NCBI GenBank assembly: GCA_907165065.1
Contig: OU015524.1
Span: 31,930,795-31,994,794 of the forward strand
Reading direction: 5' to 3'
DNA: 64,000 nt
Origin: Caprimulgus europaeus
Lineage: Eukaryota > Chordata > Aves > Caprimulgiformes > Caprimulgidae
The notes under the pieces were generated by a model. That model searched no databases. It had not been told where the DNA came from and was given only the letters and a program-made list of their open reading frames with translations. Shown piece after piece: positions 61,681 through 64,000 of this stretch. Every line of letters begins with the position of its first letter. Positions within the stretch are counted from its first letter, which is position 1. Both the position numbers and the translations under genes were made by a program.

Positions 61681-62654
61681 CAGAATCGCAGAATCACAGA
61701 ATGTTAGGGATTGGAAGGGACCTTCAAAGATCATCTAGTCCAATCCCCATGCTGGAGCAAGAACACCTCCAGCTGGAGCTGGAGATCACACAGGAAGGTG
61801 TCCAAGCAGGTTTTGAATGTCTCCAGAGAAGGAGACTCCACAACCTCCCTGGGCAGCCTGTTCCGGTGCTCTGTCAGCCTTACTGTAAAGAAGTTTCTTC
61901 TCAAGTTTAAGTGGAACCTCCTGTGTCCCAGCTTGCATCCGTTGCCCTTTCTCCCATCATTGGTTCTCACCAAGAAGAATCTAGCTCCATCCTTGTGACA
62001 CTCACCCTTTATATATTTATAAATATTAATCAAGTTACCCCTCAGTCTCCTCTTCTCCAAACTAAAGTGGCCCAGCTCCCTCAGCCTTTCCTCATAAGGG
62101 AGATGCTCCACTCCCTTAATCATCTTGGTGGCTCCGTGCTGGACTCGCTCAAGCAGTTCCCTGTCTTTCTTGAACTGTGGGGCCCAGAACTGGACACAAT
62201 ATTCCAGATGTGGCTTCATCAGGGCAGAGTAGAGGGGGAGGAGAACCTCTCTTGACCTGCTAACCACACCCCTCCTAATGCACTCCAGGATGCCATTGGC
62301 ATTCCTGGCCACAAGGGCACAGTGCTGGCTCATGGTCATCCTGCTGTCCACCAAGACTCCCAGATCCCTTTCCTCTACACTGCTCTCTAATAGATCATTC
62401 CCCAACCTATACTGGAGCCTGGGGTTGTTCCTGCCCAGATGCAAGACTCTACACTTGCCCTTATTATATTTCATTAAGTTTTTCCCTGCCCAGCTCTCCA
62501 GCCTGTCCAGGTCTCTCTGGATGGCAGCACAGCCTTCTGATGTGTCAGCCACTCCTCCCAACTTTGTGTCATCAGCAAACTTGCTGACAGTGCACTCTAT
62601 TCCCTCATCCAGGTCATTGATATATCTATATATCGAATATATCGAATAGTACTG
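61681..62654 (-). mobile_element. Young 5'-truncated CR1 LINE, copy 2
   Basis: A 974-bp antisense CR1 that starts with two imperfect terminal units, CAGAATCGCAGAATCACAG, and ends at GAATAGTACTG. That is the same base at which copy 1 (49027-49970) is truncated. It is flanked by the exact 8-bp direct repeat CTACTTCA, so both ends are well defined. Compared with copy 1 it has 13 extra bases at its 5' edge, including a 9-bp tandem duplication at 62629-62646. It also has a short in-frame CTCCAGCT-type insertion near 61765-61785 next to the end of the ORF. Confidence 0.97.
61731..62654 (-). pseudogene. CR1 ORF2 reverse-transcriptase C-terminal fragment, fully open
   Basis: The frame is open from the 5' truncation point to TGA at 61733-61731, 307 codons without a stop. 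The first ten or so codons are AT-rich filler, shifted relative to copy 1 by 13 extra bases. From INDLDEG onward it follows the CR1 reverse transcriptase, with the catalytic FADD motif at 62579-62568 and the C-terminal domain (the [10 protein letters not shown] block and an Arg-rich end). The endonuclease and the N-terminal reverse-transcriptase blocks are absent. The frame has no initiating ATG and no promoter, so it is a dead fragment. Its openness reflects recent insertion, not selection. It ends about a dozen codons later than copy 1, with GDWTR at the terminus. Confidence 0.93.
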
Positions 62655-62662
62655 CTACTTCA
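62655..62662. repeat. Target-site duplication, right copy
   Basis: CTACTTCA, identical to 61673-61680, at the 5'-truncated end of the CR1. Confidence 0.8.
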
Positions 62663-62789
62663 AAGAGGCACAATTCACCAACTCTACTAGTGAATGTAAC
62701 TTTCCTCAACATTTGGGAATGCATTAAGCCACAAAACTGTCAAGAAAAACTGCTAATTCTGTCATGTTAGAAGGAAATATATAGAGCTA

Positions 62790-63080
62790 TAGCAAGTAAA
62801 GCTAGAAAAGATAACAAAAGGTCTTCTAGTCTGGTCCACTTTCCTGAGGATGGATTAATATCTACTTAAAGTGTTCCTGAACAGGTGTTTGTTTAGGCTA
62901 TTCTTAAAGTGTTTGAGGATACAAACACTGCTATCTCTTATGCAGTTTCTTTAGGATCTCACTTAGATTTAATATTTTATTATTTTTTCTAATATTTAGA
63001 CTTAACTTGTCCTTCCTGCAATTTAATCCTGTTTCTTCTCAACCTGTGCACATCTGATAGAAGTAATTTATATCATGTGA
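62790..63080 (-). mobile_element. Ancient CR1 LINE 3'-region relic
   Basis: Antisense landmarks in order: AAGGTCTTCTAGTCTGGTCC near 62818, GAACAGGTGTTTGTTTAGGC near 62879, a block of T-rich 'cctaatatttagactta' type near 62990, and TCCTTCCTGCAATTTAATCC near 63011. These match the old CR1 3' tail ('ggtcatctagtccagtcccc', 'caggtgtttgtctaacctgctctt', 'taatgtccaacctaaacctcccttgctgcaatttaa'). It lies about 130 bp from the young CR1 in the same orientation, but is much older. Confidence 0.66.
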
Positions 63081-63224
63081 TATAATGTATGGAGATTGCA
63101 CCTGAGAAAGTAAAACACCATTTTGCAACACTAAGTGGCAGCACATAGGTGCTCAGGAATGATTTACTGTGGGCTACTGCTTTATTTGTAGTCTTGGTTG
63201 TGAAAAAAGGTACATATAAAATCT
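63081..63224. other. Unique non-coding DNA
   Basis: Short spacer; nothing was recognised. Confidence 0.5.
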
Positions 63225-63300
63225 TGTAACTTAGTGCCAGTGCAAGGGCTGCTGATATCAGTGAAGATGCTTTACACTGATTTTCCTTTTGCTCTGCAGC
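63225..63300. repeat. Possible decayed palindromic non-autonomous DNA element
   Basis: TAGTGCCAGTGCAAGGGCTG, ATCAGTGAAGATGCTTTACA and CTGATTTTCC resemble the core of the old amniote palindromic elements suspected at 3820 and 25885. The core is imperfect and the termini are not defined, so the call is tentative. Confidence 0.25.
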
Positions 63301-64000
63301 TGTAAAATGAATTAATTTTCAAAGTAGAGAAGTGATTTAATCCTTTCTCCTGCCAAAGGATTGTACCTGTACCATTTCACTTGGGAATTATGTCTGGTGT
63401 TTTCTAGTTGCTTTTTAAAAAAAAAATAATTGGCCTTCTTTTTCATCAAAGGGAGAAAGAGATCTTCCATTGATTTAAACCAAAATCAATGCTTAAATTT
63501 GCCATTAATTCCCCTGAAATCAATAGGTCATTTCTGGATTAAAATGTTATTTGTCATGAAAATGTAGGCTTGGATGTACACAGTGGACCTATTTTTCATG
63601 GACCTTGGGTTTTATGTAAGTGTAACATCACTGATTTTTTTTTTTAATCTAGAGTATGTAAGTGAGCAAAGATCTGTAGCACTCCTCCTTATCCTTGTCC
63701 GCGATAAACCCAGATACTAGGTGCATTTTACAGGGAGCTAATGAGCAGAGAAGTCAAATGCAAAGCCCACACATACAGACTTTAAATAAAACATTAATCT
63801 ATGGTTCAAACAATATTTTTGCACTTAGCCACTTGTGGGAAGGATGTGTGCAGTCAATTTATATGTATCCTCTTCTCTCACAGCTGGAGTTTCAAAATCA
63901 AAGAGTGGGACTAGAAACGAATGTAAACAAATCAGGCTGATGTACTGACATTTCCTGCTCCCCTACAGCACCGATGCCAGGTATGCAAAGAGATCCCATC
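63301..64000. other. Unique non-coding DNA to the window end
   Basis: Contains an A-run near 63418-63427 and a T-run near 63637-63646. No gene was recognised. The frame 63695-63940 has no domain. Confidence 0.5.

Noticed and set aside
61659-62649. Plus-strand open frames over CR1 copy 2
   Set aside because: Antisense shadows of the CR1 reverse-transcriptase frame.
49027-62654. The two young CR1s as a segmental duplication
   Set aside because: Sequence outside the elements is unrelated on both sides, and copy 2 has its own target-site duplication.
1-64000. CRISPR arrays, operons, bacterial promoters or a novel defence system
   Set aside because: The content is vertebrate (CR1, avian LTR, MIR-like SINEs); no regularly spaced repeats with unique spacers and no prokaryotic gene organisation exist here.

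Overview
The window looks like bird nuclear DNA. Every clearly recognisable LINE is CR1, the dominant avian retrotransposon, in copies of very different ages. There is one solo long terminal repeat of a family common in bird genomes, several decayed CORE-SINE/MIR-like fragments shared by amniotes, and no L1 or Alu. The base composition is AT-rich, with many mononucleotide runs and a few large microsatellites. I infer an avian species, and cannot name it.

I found no host protein-coding gene, exon, tRNA, rRNA, CpG island or CRISPR array. The only open frames with family resemblance are the reverse-transcriptase C-termini of two young CR1 copies (49027-49970 and 61681-62654, both minus strand). 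The other long open frames lie in biased repeats or are chance openings. The window is therefore either a gene desert or the inside of a very large intron. Nearly all CR1 copies, and the LTR, lie on the minus strand, which would fit an intron of a plus-strand gene, but this is inference.

Layout. 1-6289: unique AT-rich DNA with small simple repeats. 6290-7290: an ancient CR1. 8011-8072: a (TTA)n array. 16185-18845: a cluster of a MIR-like SINE, two 3'-end CR1 fragments and another MIR-like piece. 18846-31407: mostly unique, with MIR-like and other relics and a (TTCC)n array. 31408-32048: solo LTR. 32865-33850: ancient CR1 over almost 1 kb. 33851-41520: unique, with a perfect 13-bp inverted repeat at 40742-40776. 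41992-42272: a CR1 with an internal deletion. 42869-43128: a 260-bp purine-only GAAA/GAGAAA array. 44560-45660: the only plus-strand CR1, ancient, with reverse-transcriptase residues still readable. 49027-49970 and 61681-62654: two sibling young CR1 copies truncated at the same 5' base. 51143-51224: a 41-bp tandem duplication. 54050-54440 and 62790-63080: ancient CR1 relics.

Nothing here works together as a gene system. The main content is a record of retrotransposition. The most useful points are the coincident truncation of the two young CR1s, the clear 8-bp target-site duplication on one of them, the microhomology deletion at 42167, the orientation bias, and the nested purine array. I did not find evidence of a previously undescribed functional system.
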